Counted from the stretch's first letter, positions 43,856 to 53,271 are shown. The stretch: 64,000 nucleotides of DNA from Allohoeflea poritis (GCF_027889715.1 NZ_JAPJZH010000005.1:124001-188000), one strand, 5' to 3'. Notes: generated by a model from the letters alone, not told the origin. Translations and numbers: made by a program.

Positions 43856-44698
43856 ATGCAGTTTGAAGGCACAAGCGCCTATATTGCGGAAAAAGACCTA
43901 AAGGTCGCGGTCAATGCGGCGATCACCCTGGAGCGGCCGCTGCTGGTCAAGGGCGAGCCGGGTACGGGCAAGACCGAGCTTGCCAAGCAGGTGGCCTCGG
44001 CGCTCGGTCTGGACCTGATCGAATGGCACATCAAGTCGACGACCAAGGCGCAGCAGGGCCTTTATGAATATGACGCCGTCTCGCGCCTGCGTGACAGCCA
44101 GCTCGGCGACGACCGGGTCAACGATGTGCGCAACTACATCAAGCGCGGAAAGCTCTGGGACGCCTTCGCCGCGCAGGAGAAGGTGGTCCTTCTGATCGAC
44201 GAGATCGACAAGGCCGATATCGAGTTCCCGAACGATCTGCTGCAGGAACTCGACAAGATGGAGTTCTTTGTCTACGAGACCGGCGAGACGGTGAAGGCCG
44301 TGCAGCGGCCCGTCGTCATCATCACATCGAACAATGAGAAGGAACTTCCGGACGCTTTCCTGCGCCGCTGTTTCTTCCACTACATCAAGTTTCCGGATGC
44401 GACGACGCTGCAGAAGATCGTCGACGTGCACTATCCGGGCATCAAGCAGGAGCTGGTGAGCGCGGCGTTGACGCAGTTCTACGAGATCCGCGACGTGCCA
44501 GGGCTGAAGAAGAAGCCGTCCACATCCGAGGCGCTGGACTGGATCCGGCTGCTTGTCTCGGACGATGTCGCGCCCGCCGACCTGCGCGGCAGCGCCAAGA
44601 ACGCACTGCCCCGATTGCATGGTGCTTTGCTGAAGAACGAGCAGGATGTGCACCTGTTCGAACGTCTGGCATTCATGGCACGGCGCGACGGCGCCTGA
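43856..44698 (+). CDS. MoxR-family AAA+ ATPase
   Basis: A 280-residue AAA+ ATPase with Walker A GEPGTGKTE near residue 38, Walker B VLLIDEIDKAD, sensor 1 VVIITSNNEKELPDAFLRRC and an arginine finger there. MoxR ATPases work with von Willebrand A proteins as chaperone-like maturation factors. The VWA partner is two genes on, with metA between. The ATG at 43856 follows GAGAG. Confidence 0.93.
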   Translation: MQFEGTSAYIAEKDLKVAVNAAITLERPLLVKGEPGTGKTELAKQVASALGLDLIEWHIKSTTKAQQGLYEYDAVSRLRDSQLGDDRVNDVRNYIKRGKLWDAFAAQEKVVLLIDEIDKADIEFPNDLLQELDKMEFFVYETGETVKAVQRPVVIITSNNEKELPDAFLRRCFFHYIKFPDATTLQKIVDVHYPGIKQELVSAALTQFYEIRDVPGLKKKPSTSEALDWIRLLVSDDVAPADLRGSAKNALPRLHGALLKNEQDVHLFERLAFMARRDGA

Positions 44699-44750
44699 TA
44701 AAAACGTACTCCGTTTTCCATGAAGTCCATGCAATCAGATCGACAGTTCC

Positions 44751-45677
44751 ATGCCCATCAAGATTCCAGACCAGTTGCCCGCGCGAAAAACGCTTGAAGC
44801 AGAGGGCGTGACGGTCATGACGGAGACCGCCGCGATCCGCCAGGACATCCGGCCGCTGCAGATCGGGCTGCTCAATCTGATGCCCAACAAGATCCGCACC
44901 GAGGTGCAGATGGCGCGGCTGCTCGGCGCGACGCCGCTGCAGGTGGAACTGACGCTCGTGCGCATTGGCGGCCACAAGGCCAAGAACACGCCGGAGGAAC
45001 ACCTGCTGGCGTTCTATCACACCTGGGACGAGATCAAGCACCGCAAGTTCGACGGTTTCATCATCACCGGGGCGCCGATCGAACTGCTTGAGTTCGAGGA
45101 GGTCGCCTATTGGGACGAGATGACCAGTATCCTCGACTGGACGGTGCACAATGTGCATTCCAGCCTGAATGTCTGCTGGGGCGCGATGGCGGCCATCCAC
45201 CATTTCCACGGCGTGCCGAAATATTCGCTGAACGAGAAGGCTTTCGGGGTCTACCGACACCACAATCTCAATCCGGCGTCGCCCTATCTCAACGGCTTCT
45301 CGGATGATTTCCAGATTCCGGTGTCCCGCTGGACGGAAGTGCGCGACAGCGACATCGATCCGGCCTCGGGGCTTGAGGTGCTGATGAAGTCGGACGAGAC
45401 GGGTGTGTGCCTGGTGCACGAGGCGTTCTGCAACCGCCTCTACATCTTCAATCACATCGAATATGATTCCTTTTCGCTCGCCGAGGAGTATCAGCGCGAT
45501 GTCTCGCAGGGAAAGCCGATCCACATCCCGCACAATTACTTCCCTGAGGACGATCCGCGCAACGAGCCGCAGAACCGGTGGCGCAGCCATGCGCATCTGC
45601 TGTTCGGCAACTGGATCAATGCGCTTTATCAGTCGACTCACTACGATATGTCGCTGATCGGGTCGGACAGGGGCTAG
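44751..45677 (+). CDS. metA: Homoserine O-acetyltransferase of the MetA family
   Basis: A 308-residue MetA-fold enzyme of methionine synthesis. The catalytic Cys142 sits in LNVCWGAMA, and the later His and Glu are present. Residue 111 is Glu ([17 protein letters not shown]), where the succinyl-specific E. coli enzyme has Gly. In the MetA family Glu111 marks acetyl-CoA specificity, so the acetyl name is preferred to O-succinyltransferase. It lies between the MoxR and VWA genes. No SAM-II riboswitch, often found before metA in this class, was recognised in the 52-bp leader. Confidence 0.93.
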   Translation: MPIKIPDQLPARKTLEAEGVTVMTETAAIRQDIRPLQIGLLNLMPNKIRTEVQMARLLGATPLQVELTLVRIGGHKAKNTPEEHLLAFYHTWDEIKHRKFDGFIITGAPIELLEFEEVAYWDEMTSILDWTVHNVHSSLNVCWGAMAAIHHFHGVPKYSLNEKAFGVYRHHNLNPASPYLNGFSDDFQIPVSRWTEVRDSDIDPASGLEVLMKSDETGVCLVHEAFCNRLYIFNHIEYDSFSLAEEYQRDVSQGKPIHIPHNYFPEDDPRNEPQNRWRSHAHLLFGNWINALYQSTHYDMSLIGSDRG

Positions 45678-45697
45678 AGCCGGAAAGGGAGACGCGC

Positions 45698-46882
45698 ATG
45701 TTCATACCCTTCTTTCTGGAGCTGAAAGCGGCAAAGATCCCTGTTTCGCTGCGCGAATATCTGACGCTTCTGGAAGGCATGGATGCGCGTCTTGTGCCCT
45801 ATGACGTCGAGGGATTTTACTATCTGGCGCGCTCGGCCATGATCAAGGACGAACGTTTCATCGACCGGTTCGACCAGATCTTCTCGCAGGTCTTCCGCGG
45901 CGTCGAGGCGGTCTCGGGCGAGGCCGGGCCGGAAGCGGTCGAACTGCCGGAAGAGTGGCTGCGCAAACTTGCCGAGAAGCATCTGAGCGAAGAGGAAAAG
46001 GCGCTGATCGAAAGCCTCGGCGGTTTCGACAAGCTGATGGAAACGCTGAAGAAGCGCCTGGAGGAGCAGAAGGGCCGGCACCAGGGCGGCAGCAAGTGGA
46101 TCGGCACCGCCGGGACCTCGCCCTTCGGCGCTTACGGTTACAACCCGGAAGGCATACGCATTGGCCAGGACGGCAGCCGCAACCGGAGCGCGGTCAAGGT
46201 CTGGGACAAGCGCGAGTTCCGCAATTTCGACGATTCGGTTGAACTCGGCACCCGCAACATCAAGGTGGCGCTGAAGCGGCTGCGGCGCTGGATCCGCGCC
46301 GGGGCGGACGAGGAACTCGACCTTAACGGCACCATCCGCTCGACCGCCGAGCATGGCTATCTCGACGTGCAGACGCGGCCCGAAAGGCACAACGCCATCA
46401 AGCTTTTGATGTTCTTCGATGTGGGCGGCTCGATGGACGGCCATATCAAGGTCGTCGAGGAGCTGTTCTCGGCGGTCCGCACCGAGTTCAAGCACATGGA
46501 ATATTACTACTTCCACAACTGCCTCTATGAGGGCGTGTGGAAGGACAACCGGCGCCGCCACAGCGAGGTTTTGCCGACCTACGAGGTTTTACGCACCTAC
46601 GGTTCCGATTACCGGGTCATCTTTGTCGGCGATGCGTCGATGAGCCCATACGAGATCGTCTATCCGGGCGGTGCGGTCGAGCACTGGAACGAGGAAGCCG
46701 GCGAGGTCTGGCTGCGCCGCGTCCTCGATCATTTCGGCAAGGTCGTGTGGATCAATCCGACGCTTGAGAAGCATTGGGGCTATACCCATTCCATCGGATT
46801 GATCCGGGAAATCTTTTCCGAACGCATGTATCCCTTGACCCTGGCCGGGCTGGAATCGGCAACCCGCGAGCTTTCGCGATGA
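45698..46882 (+). CDS. von Willebrand A domain protein (CoxE-like)
   Basis: A 394-residue protein with an N-terminal helical part and a VWA domain whose MIDAS motif is degenerate (DVGGSMDG in place of DxSxS, near residue 250). The conserved segments RHNAIKLLMFFDVGGS and VIFVGDASMSPYEI are visible. It is the usual partner of a MoxR ATPase, here two genes upstream. The ATG at 45698 follows AAAGGGAGA. Its stop overlaps the next gene by four bases. Confidence 0.88.
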   Translation: MFIPFFLELKAAKIPVSLREYLTLLEGMDARLVPYDVEGFYYLARSAMIKDERFIDRFDQIFSQVFRGVEAVSGEAGPEAVELPEEWLRKLAEKHLSEEEKALIESLGGFDKLMETLKKRLEEQKGRHQGGSKWIGTAGTSPFGAYGYNPEGIRIGQDGSRNRSAVKVWDKREFRNFDDSVELGTRNIKVALKRLRRWIRAGADEELDLNGTIRSTAEHGYLDVQTRPERHNAIKLLMFFDVGGSMDGHIKVVEELFSAVRTEFKHMEYYYFHNCLYEGVWKDNRRRHSEVLPTYEVLRTYGSDYRVIFVGDASMSPYEIVYPGGAVEHWNEEAGEVWLRRVLDHFGKVVWINPTLEKHWGYTHSIGLIREIFSERMYPLTLAGLESATRELSR

Positions 46883-47895
46883 CGGTTGAACCAAGGCTGT
46901 TCGGGACGACGGATGACGGGCAGGACGTTCACAGCCTGACCATCAGCGGCGGCGGTTTGACGGCCGACCTGATGAGCTGGAGCGCCGGTATCCGGGATCT
47001 GCGCCTGGAGGGGCATGAAGTGCCGCTGGTTCTCGGTTTCGAGGACTTTGCGCACTATCCGGCCCATTCGCCCTATTTCGGCGCCACCGCAGGGCGCTAT
47101 GCCAACCGCATCGCCCATGGCCGGTTCCGGCTCGACGGTGCCGATTATCAACTCGACCGCAACGAGAACGGTGTGAGCCATCTGCATGGCGGATCGCGCG
47201 GCATCGGCAAGCGCGTATGGTCCATCTCGGATTACGGGGCGGATTATTGCCGCTTTGAAATCAGCGATCCGGACGGCCATATGGGCTATCCCGGAACCTG
47301 CTCCATTTGCTGTACCTACCGCCTGAAACCCGGAGGCGTGCTCTCGGTGGAACTGGAGGCCGAGACCGACCGCCCGACCCTGTGCAACCTTGCTCATCAC
47401 AGCTATTTCAACCTCGACGGCAGCGCCGATATTCTCGATCATGAGGCGATGATCGCCGCCGATCACTACCTGCCGGTCGATGATACGCTGATCCCGACCG
47501 GAGAGGTCCGGTCCGTCGACGGCACGGCGTTCGACTTCACCGAGATGCGGCCAATTCGTTTCGACGACAACGGTGCACCCTTCGCCTACGACCACAATTT
47601 CTGCCTTTCGGACCGGCGCGGACCGAAGCGCGCGGTAGCGCTTGTGCGCAGTCTGAGTTCGGGCGTTGCCATGGAAGTGTGGACGGGAGAGCCGGGTCTT
47701 CAGTTCTATACGGGCTTCAAGCTCGATGTTCCGGTAGCTGGCCTTGACGGGCGGCGCTACGGCGCATTCGGCGGCTTTTGCATGGAGAGCCAGGTTTGGC
47801 CCGATTCCCCCAATCATCCACAATTTCCGAGCGCTATTCTGCGGCCCGGTGAGCGTTTGCGGCAGGAAACCGACTATATTTTCTCGCGCGGCTGA
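46879..47895 (+). CDS. Aldose 1-epimerase (mutarotase family)
   Basis: A 338-residue mutarotase-fold protein with the substrate His in NLAHHSYFNLDG, an upstream GRYANRIAHGRF motif and a late Glu in GFCMESQVWPDSPN. It interconverts anomers of a free sugar. By position it ends just before the sulfosugar transporter and could be a sulfoquinovose mutarotase (compare YihR), but its start overlaps the VWA gene and the regulon palindrome lies after it. A general galactose mutarotase is therefore equally possible. Confidence 0.86.
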   Translation: MTVEPRLFGTTDDGQDVHSLTISGGGLTADLMSWSAGIRDLRLEGHEVPLVLGFEDFAHYPAHSPYFGATAGRYANRIAHGRFRLDGADYQLDRNENGVSHLHGGSRGIGKRVWSISDYGADYCRFEISDPDGHMGYPGTCSICCTYRLKPGGVLSVELEAETDRPTLCNLAHHSYFNLDGSADILDHEAMIAADHYLPVDDTLIPTGEVRSVDGTAFDFTEMRPIRFDDNGAPFAYDHNFCLSDRRGPKRAVALVRSLSSGVAMEVWTGEPGLQFYTGFKLDVPVAGLDGRRYGAFGGFCMESQVWPDSPNHPQFPSAILRPGERLRQETDYIFSRG

Positions 47896-48000
47896 CGCAA
47901 TAATTCGCAACGAATTCAGATGATTATGACCCGGTCGGGTGCAACGGGGCGCAATGATGCGCGTGCAGGCAGCTTGACAGCGCGCTCAGAGTAAGGCCCA

Positions 48001-48021
48001 TTAATATATATTATATAAGAC
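48001..48021. promoter_or_regulatory. Regulon palindrome, copy 1 (before dctQ)
   Basis: The right half ATATTATATAAGAC is identical to the best copy at 53251-53271; the left arm is weaker (AATAT instead of TCTTG). It lies 76 bp before the transporter start. See 53251 for the consensus. Confidence 0.7.
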
Positions 48022-48096
48022 TCTGCGGCGGCGATGTCCCGTTTGGGAGGACATGACATCCGAGCGGCCTGCGGACGCATTATGCGGGGGAGGATC

Positions 48097-48684
48097 ATGG
48101 CTGCCATCGTTGCCATCATAAGACCGCTGGCATGGGTTAACACCATGCTCCTGCGCATCGGGCGCAACATCGCCTGGGTGGCCATGGGGCTGATGGTGCT
48201 GATCATCGTGCTCCAGGTCGTGTTCCGTTACGTGCTGAATGACGCGCTTTCCTGGTCGGAGGAAGCGGCGCGCTTCCTGATGTTGTGGATGACCGGCCTC
48301 ATCGCCCCGAGCGCCTATCGCTGGGGCGGCTTCGTGTCGATCGATCTGGTCCATGACATGCTGCCGAAGCGTCTCGGCAACATCCTCGTCCTGATCCTGC
48401 TGCTGATCAGCCTCGCCGTCCTCGTTGTTGCGCTGCAGCTCGGCTACAAGCACGTCAATTCCGGATGGCGGTTCGATTCGCAGACGCTGAAAGTGTCACT
48501 CGATTTCATGGGATACGGCATCGTCCGTGCCAAGCAGGCGTGGATGTATATGTCGCTGCTGGTCGGCGTATTCCTGCTGCTGCTGGTCAATATCGAGCTC
48601 ACCCTGAAAACGATCGTCGGTATTGTCGACCCGTCCATTGAAGTGCCTGCGGACCAGGATCACCTGGTTATCACAGCGGAGTAG
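48097..48684 (+). CDS. TRAP transporter small membrane subunit (DctQ)
   Basis: A 195-residue protein with four hydrophobic helices and the DctQ-type motif VVFRYVLNDALSWSEEAARFLMLWMT. With DctM it forms the Na+-driven membrane part of a TRAP importer. The ATG at 48097 is chosen for its GGGGGAGGATC site. dctM follows 5 bp later. Given the neighbours, the cargo is probably sulfoquinovose, its glycoside, or sulfolactate. Confidence 0.88.
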   Translation: MAAIVAIIRPLAWVNTMLLRIGRNIAWVAMGLMVLIIVLQVVFRYVLNDALSWSEEAARFLMLWMTGLIAPSAYRWGGFVSIDLVHDMLPKRLGNILVLILLLISLAVLVVALQLGYKHVNSGWRFDSQTLKVSLDFMGYGIVRAKQAWMYMSLLVGVFLLLLVNIELTLKTIVGIVDPSIEVPADQDHLVITAE

Positions 48685-48689
48685 ACCAG

Positions 48690-49979
48690 ATGCTTTTTTT
48701 CTTTCTTCCGCTGTTCCTGATCTTCCTGATGATCGGCCTGCCGGTGTTCTTCGCTCTGCTCGCGGCGCCAGGGATCCTGCTGTGGCTGGCCGATCAGCCG
48801 CGCGACTTCGCGTTGCTCTACAAGAATGTCTACAACGGCATGAATTCCTTTCCGCTGATGGCCATCCCGTTCTTCATGCTGGCGGGCGAACTGATGAACC
48901 GGGGCGGCATCACGCTGCGGATTGTCGAGTTCAGCCAGTCGCTCATGGGGCATCTGCGCGGCGGTCTGGCACATGTGAACATTCTGTCGTCCATGCTGTT
49001 TGCCGGCCTTTCCGGGTCGGCGGTGGCCGACACATCGGCCCTGGGATCGATGCTGATCCCGGCCATGGAGAAGAACGGCTATACGCGCAAATTCGCGGCG
49101 GCGATCACGGCGGCCTCATCGGTGATCGGGCCGATCATCCCGCCGTCCGGCATCATGATCATCTACGCCTATGTCATGGGCGAGTCGGTGGCGGCGCTTT
49201 TCCTGGCCGGCATTGTGCCCGGCGTTCTGGTCGGCGTCGGGCTGATGCTGATGACCGCCTATCTGGCGAAATCCAACGATTTTCCCGCGGCGGCCGAGCG
49301 CGCCACCTACCGTCAGCGAGGGCAGTCGTTTGTGCGGGCATTCTTCCCGCTGATGACCCCGGTGATCATCCTCGGCGGTATCCTTGCCGGTGTCTTCACG
49401 CCGACCGAAGCCGCGGCCGTGGCGGCGGTCTATGCGTTCATCGTGTCGATGTTCATCCTGCGGACCATGGTCTGGGCCGATCTGCCGCGGGTGCTGATCA
49501 AGGCGTCGCTGACGACATCCGTCGTGCTGCTGCTGGTCGGCGCGGCGATGGCCTTCAAGACCGTGGTCAGCCTCAGCCACGCGCCGGAGATCCTGGCCGC
49601 TTTCATCCTGAATCTGACGGAAAATCCCTATCTGCTGCTGTTTCTCATCAATGTGCTTCTGTTCATTGTGGGCATGTTCCTGGATGCCGGTCCGGCGATT
49701 ATCATCCTGGGGCCGATCCTGGCGCCGATTTTCACCGATCTTGGCGTCCATCCCGTGCATTTCGCCATCATCATGAGCGTCAACCTGACCGTCGGCCTGG
49801 CGACGCCGCCCATGGGGCTGGTGCTGTTCGTGGCCTCCAGCGTCTCCGGCGTGAAGGTGGAAACGATCGCCCGCACGATCCTGCCGTTCCTTGCGGTGGA
49901 GATCCTGGTGATCTTCCTCATAACCTATATTCCGGGGATCTCCATGGCGGTGCCGGAGTTTTTCGGCTTCATCAAATAA
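48690..49979 (+). CDS. TRAP transporter large membrane subunit (DctM)
   Basis: A 429-residue protein with about twelve helices and the DctM signature sequences: NSFPLMAIPFFMLAGELMNRGG, SGSAVADTSALGSMLIPAM and ASSVIGPIIPPSGIMIIYAYV. Length is standard. It is in an operon with dctQ; the binding-protein gene follows after a separate regulon palindrome. Confidence 0.93.
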   Translation: MLFFFLPLFLIFLMIGLPVFFALLAAPGILLWLADQPRDFALLYKNVYNGMNSFPLMAIPFFMLAGELMNRGGITLRIVEFSQSLMGHLRGGLAHVNILSSMLFAGLSGSAVADTSALGSMLIPAMEKNGYTRKFAAAITAASSVIGPIIPPSGIMIIYAYVMGESVAALFLAGIVPGVLVGVGLMLMTAYLAKSNDFPAAAERATYRQRGQSFVRAFFPLMTPVIILGGILAGVFTPTEAAAVAAVYAFIVSMFILRTMVWADLPRVLIKASLTTSVVLLLVGAAMAFKTVVSLSHAPEILAAFILNLTENPYLLLFLINVLLFIVGMFLDAGPAIIILGPILAPIFTDLGVHPVHFAIIMSVNLTVGLATPPMGLVLFVASSVSGVKVETIARTILPFLAVEILVIFLITYIPGISMAVPEFFGFIK

Positions 49980-50058
49980 GCGGGGCGGAAACCGCGAAAA
50001 TTGAACCACCAGGCGCGCGGCAGGGTCTGCGCGCTTGACAAGCGAATGCCAGTCTTTA

Positions 50059-50079
50059 ATCTTTTATCTTATATAAGAC
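50059..50079. promoter_or_regulatory. Regulon palindrome, copy 2 (before dctP)
   Basis: ATCTTTTATCTTATATAAGAC differs from the best copy at three or four positions. It lies 31 bp before the dctP start and gives this gene its own controlled promoter within the transporter locus. Confidence 0.75.
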
Positions 50080-50110
50080 TTGCCGTGCGATTGACTTCGG
50101 GAGGATCCAA

Positions 50111-51205
50111 ATGATCGCGAAAAGGACTGCAAATATTCTGGGCGCTTTTGCGCTCGGGCTGTCGATGACCGCCGTGTCCACGTTGACGGATGGCGCCATG
50201 ACGGCTGCTGAAGCGGCGGACTACAAGCTGCGCGCGACGGCCAATTCGAACGAAAACGACGAGGACTATGACGGTCTGATCGTTTTCAAGGACTATGTCG
50301 AAAAGGCATCCAACGGGGCCATCGAAGTCGAGCTGTTCATCGGAACGCAGCTCTGCTCCAACGGCGCGGAATGCCTGCAGGGCATTTCCGACGGTACCAT
50401 CGACATCTACATTTCGACCTCCGGCGGCGCTTCGGGCATCTTCCCTTACGTGCAGGTCCTCGACCTTCCCTATCTGCTGCGCGACGACCGCATTGCCGAG
50501 GAAGTGTTGAGCGAAGGCACGTTCACACGCGCCATTCGCGACCTGGCGCTCAATGATTCCGGCGGAACCATCCGCCTGATGACCATCGGCAACACCGGCG
50601 GCTGGCGCAACTTCGCCAACACCAAGCGCCGCGTTCAGGCACCCGGCGACATGGAAGGCCTGAAGATCCGTACCGTGGTCGCCGACCTGCCGCAGGAACT
50701 GGTGAAGGCGCTCGGCGCGTCTCCGACCCCGATTCCGTGGCCGGAGCTCTTCACCTCTTTCCAGACCGGCGTGGTCGAAGGCTCGAAGAACGGCATCACC
50801 GATATCATGGGCATGAAGTTCCCGGATGCCGGCCTGAAATATGTCACCCTCGACGGACACGCCTATATGGGCGCCCTGTGGTGGATGAGCAATGACACCT
50901 TTATGTCGATGCCTGAAGACATGCGCCGTGTCGTTGTCGACGGCTTTGCCGCCCTGCAGCAGGCGACATTCGCCTCGCCCAAGCGCAAATCCATTCAGGC
51001 CTATTCGGACTTTGTCGCCGAGGGCGGCGACCTCTACGTGCCGACGCCCGAGGAAAAAGCCGCTTTCAAGGAGGCTGCGGCCCCCGTCTATGAGTGGTTC
51101 AAGGCCAATATCGACAATGGCGATGCTGCATTCACGGCCCTGACCGACGCGGCTGCCGGTGCCGAAGCAAAAATTGACGGCAATGCCGCAATGGATGTCA
51201 AATAG
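50111..51205 (+). CDS. TRAP transporter solute-binding protein (DctP)
   Basis: A 364-residue periplasmic protein. After a signal peptide (up to about AAEA, residue 36) it has the DctP pattern YKLRATANSNENDEDYDGLIVFKDYVEKASNGAIEVELF and the conserved Arg in GLKIRTV, which in this family pairs with the acidic group of the ligand. A sulfonate could take that place. The GGAGGATCC site is strong. A perfect hairpin follows the gene. Confidence 0.9.
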   Translation: MIAKRTANILGAFALGLSMTAVSTLTDGAMTAAEAADYKLRATANSNENDEDYDGLIVFKDYVEKASNGAIEVELFIGTQLCSNGAECLQGISDGTIDIYISTSGGASGIFPYVQVLDLPYLLRDDRIAEEVLSEGTFTRAIRDLALNDSGGTIRLMTIGNTGGWRNFANTKRRVQAPGDMEGLKIRTVVADLPQELVKALGASPTPIPWPELFTSFQTGVVEGSKNGITDIMGMKFPDAGLKYVTLDGHAYMGALWWMSNDTFMSMPEDMRRVVVDGFAALQQATFASPKRKSIQAYSDFVAEGGDLYVPTPEEKAAFKEAAAPVYEWFKANIDNGDAAFTALTDAAAGAEAKIDGNAAMDVK

Positions 51206-51254
51206 GCGGACTCTTCCGATTTCGGCCACCGGCTGAATCGGACCGACGAAAGAA

Positions 51255-51278
51255 GAGGCCGCACGGTTGTGCGGCCTC
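51255..51278 (+). terminator. Strong hairpin after dctP
   Basis: GAGGCCGCAC (51255-51264) pairs perfectly with GTGCGGCCTC (51269-51278) around a 4-base loop. The T run is short, but the stem is very stable. It separates dctP from the convergent Sel1-like gene. Confidence 0.75.
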
Positions 51279-51302
51279 TCGCATTGAGCGGGATGTGATC
51301 CG

Positions 51303-51794
51303 TCAGCGAAAAGGATACATCCAGGGTTTGTAGTCGTTGATGAGGATCTGCGCGTGCTCAATCTGATCAGGCGTCATTTTCTTGACCACCTCCTCAAGGC
51401 TGATCGCCGCATCGGGGTCGCCGCCGATCGCCGAAAGCACGTACCACATATAGGCGCGTACCAGATCGGGCTCCGGCATGCCGCGGCCGATCTCGTAGTA
51501 CCAGCCGACACCCGACTGGGCGCCCGGGTGGCCCTTCATCGCCGAGCGCAGATACCATTCGAAGGCACGCACATCGTCGCGCGGCACGCCAAGGCCCATG
51601 GCGTACATGATGCCGATCAGCTCTTCCGCGTCGGCATTGCCCGAGCGGGCCGCCGGAAGCAGTTCCTGCATCGCCTCCTCGAAACGGCTTTCCTCCATCA
51701 GGTCGCGGGCGGTCTCTATCTCGGCAAGCGCCGGCGAGCCGCAAACAAGACCGGCAAAAATCAGCGCCGCAACAAACCTGGCCGAATAACCCAT
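51303..51794 (-). CDS. Exported Sel1-like (TPR) repeat protein
   Basis: A 163-residue protein with a signal peptide (FVAALIFAGLVCGSPALA) and Sel1-type repeats: AEELIGIMYAMGLGVPRDDVRAFEWYLRSAMKGHPGAQSGVGWYYEIG and a third degenerate copy. Such proteins make protein-protein contacts in the envelope. The ATG at 51794 follows AGAGGA. Divergent from the cytochrome c peroxidase gene; both sit between two halves of the sulfosugar regulon without carrying its palindrome. Confidence 0.82.
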   Translation of the reverse strand: MGYSARFVAALIFAGLVCGSPALAEIETARDLMEESRFEEAMQELLPAARSGNADAEELIGIMYAMGLGVPRDDVRAFEWYLRSAMKGHPGAQSGVGWYYEIGRGMPEPDLVRAYMWYVLSAIGGDPDAAISLEEVVKKMTPDQIEHAQILINDYKPWMYPFR

Positions 51795-51835
51795 ATATTC
51801 TTGTCCTCTCTTCGTGTCGGTCCCGGAGGGATACC

Positions 51836-53203
51836 ATGTTGAAAACGAAGCATAGCAACCGCCGGCGCATGGGCAAGGTCTGCGTGATTGTCGGCGCCTT
51901 TGTTGCGGGGTGGTGTCCGGCGCTGGCGCTCGCCGACGCGATAACGCTGCCGCAGGCGCTGTCGGAAGCAGATTTTCTTCCGTTCGACGAAAAGAAGGCG
52001 GCACTCGGCCGGCTCCTGTTTTACGACCCCGTCCTGTCCGGCAACCGCAATATCTCCTGCGGCACGTGCCACCATCACGACCTGGCCAGCGCGGACGGGC
52101 TGGCGCTCGGTGTCGGCGAAGGCGGCGAGGGCATCGGTGATGAGCGCACAACGGGCGCCGGCCGCGACAGGATCGACCGCAGGGTGCCGCGCAATGCGCC
52201 GGCGCTGTTCAATATCGGTCACAAGGACATACGCCATCTGTTCCATGACGGACGGCTGAGCATCGACGATCTTTACGGCAATGGGTTCAATTCGCCGGCG
52301 GAGGAATATCTGCCGCAGGGGCTGAACAGCCTGGCGGCGGCGCAGTCGCTTTTCCCGATCACATCGGAAACGGAAATGGCCGGTCATTCCGAGGAAAACG
52401 CCGTCGCCGGCGCACGCAACGACCGGATCGATCATGCGTGGCGGCTGATTGCGAAACGCGTCAGCGTCGTTCCCGCCTACGGACCCTTGTTCGCGGACGC
52501 CTACCCGGACGTGGGCGGCCCGGCGGACATCACGATCGTGCATATCGGCAATGCGATCGGGGATTTTGTCAACTCCGAGTGGCGTTCCCACGACAGCCCG
52601 TTCGACCGCTATCTGAGTGGCGAGCCGGGCGCGCTGAGCGAGGAAGCGCGAGCCGGGATGGATCTGTTCTACGGGCAGGGCGGCTGCTCATCCTGCCACA
52701 GCGGCGCTCTGTTCACCGACCAGGAGTTCCACGCGCTGGCCCTGCCGCAATTCGGGCCGGGCCGCACCCGCATGTTCGACCTCATGCAGCGCGATGTCGG
52801 GCGCATGGTGGAGACGGACCGGCTTGAGGATGCCTATCGTTTCCGCACGCCTTCGCTGCGCAACAGCGCCCTGACGGGACCCTACGGCCACAACGGCGCC
52901 TATGAGACGCTGGAGGGCATTGTCCGGCATCACCTCGATCCCCAGGCGGCGTTCGATCGCTGGAGCCGCGAGCAGGTATCGCTGCCGGCGGCCGAGCATC
53001 TTTCGGAAGCCGATTTCGCGCCGCTGCAGGACAGGCGCGAACGGGCGCGTGTGCGCAATGCGGTTGACATCGAGCCGGTTGCCCTGGAGGACCGGGAGGT
53101 GCAGCAGCTTATCGCATTTCTGAACGCGCTGACGGGCGACAAAAGTGTCAAGGGCCGGCTTGGCAGGCCGGACAGCGTGCCCAGCGGATTGCCGGTCGAC
53201 TGA
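51836..53203 (+). CDS. Di-heme cytochrome c peroxidase / MauG-family protein
   Basis: A 455-residue exported protein with two c-type heme motifs: CGTCH near residue 74 and CSSCH near 284, plus a signal peptide at the start. The segments ALGRLLFYDPVLSGNRNISCGTCH and RTPSLRNSALTGPYGHNGAYETLEG are typical of the CCP/MauG family. It may remove peroxide or modify a partner. It lacks the regulon palindrome and its link to sulfosugar use is open. Confidence 0.9.
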   Translation: MLKTKHSNRRRMGKVCVIVGAFVAGWCPALALADAITLPQALSEADFLPFDEKKAALGRLLFYDPVLSGNRNISCGTCHHHDLASADGLALGVGEGGEGIGDERTTGAGRDRIDRRVPRNAPALFNIGHKDIRHLFHDGRLSIDDLYGNGFNSPAEEYLPQGLNSLAAAQSLFPITSETEMAGHSEENAVAGARNDRIDHAWRLIAKRVSVVPAYGPLFADAYPDVGGPADITIVHIGNAIGDFVNSEWRSHDSPFDRYLSGEPGALSEEARAGMDLFYGQGGCSSCHSGALFTDQEFHALALPQFGPGRTRMFDLMQRDVGRMVETDRLEDAYRFRTPSLRNSALTGPYGHNGAYETLEGIVRHHLDPQAAFDRWSREQVSLPAAEHLSEADFAPLQDRRERARVRNAVDIEPVALEDREVQQLIAFLNALTGDKSVKGRLGRPDSVPSGLPVD

Positions 53204-53250
53204 CTGTTCAGGAGCGGTTTTTTCCGCCCGGCGCATTTTGCGCTCCTGTT

Positions 53251-53271
53251 GTCTTGTATATTATATAAGAC
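53251..53271. promoter_or_regulatory. Regulon palindrome, copy 3 (before the kinase); best copy
   Basis: GTCTT (53251-53255) and AAGAC (53267-53271) are inverted arms around an AT-rich core (GTATATTATAT). Matching sites stand at 48001, 50059 and 59216. All four are followed by CT or CTTG. The site also resembles a -10 region, so a bound repressor would block RNA polymerase. The likely protein is the UTRA-GntR regulator at 58418-59152. Confidence 0.82.

Noticed and set aside
44699-44750. SAM-II riboswitch before metA
   Set aside because: The expected conserved segments and pseudoknot partners are not found in the short leader.
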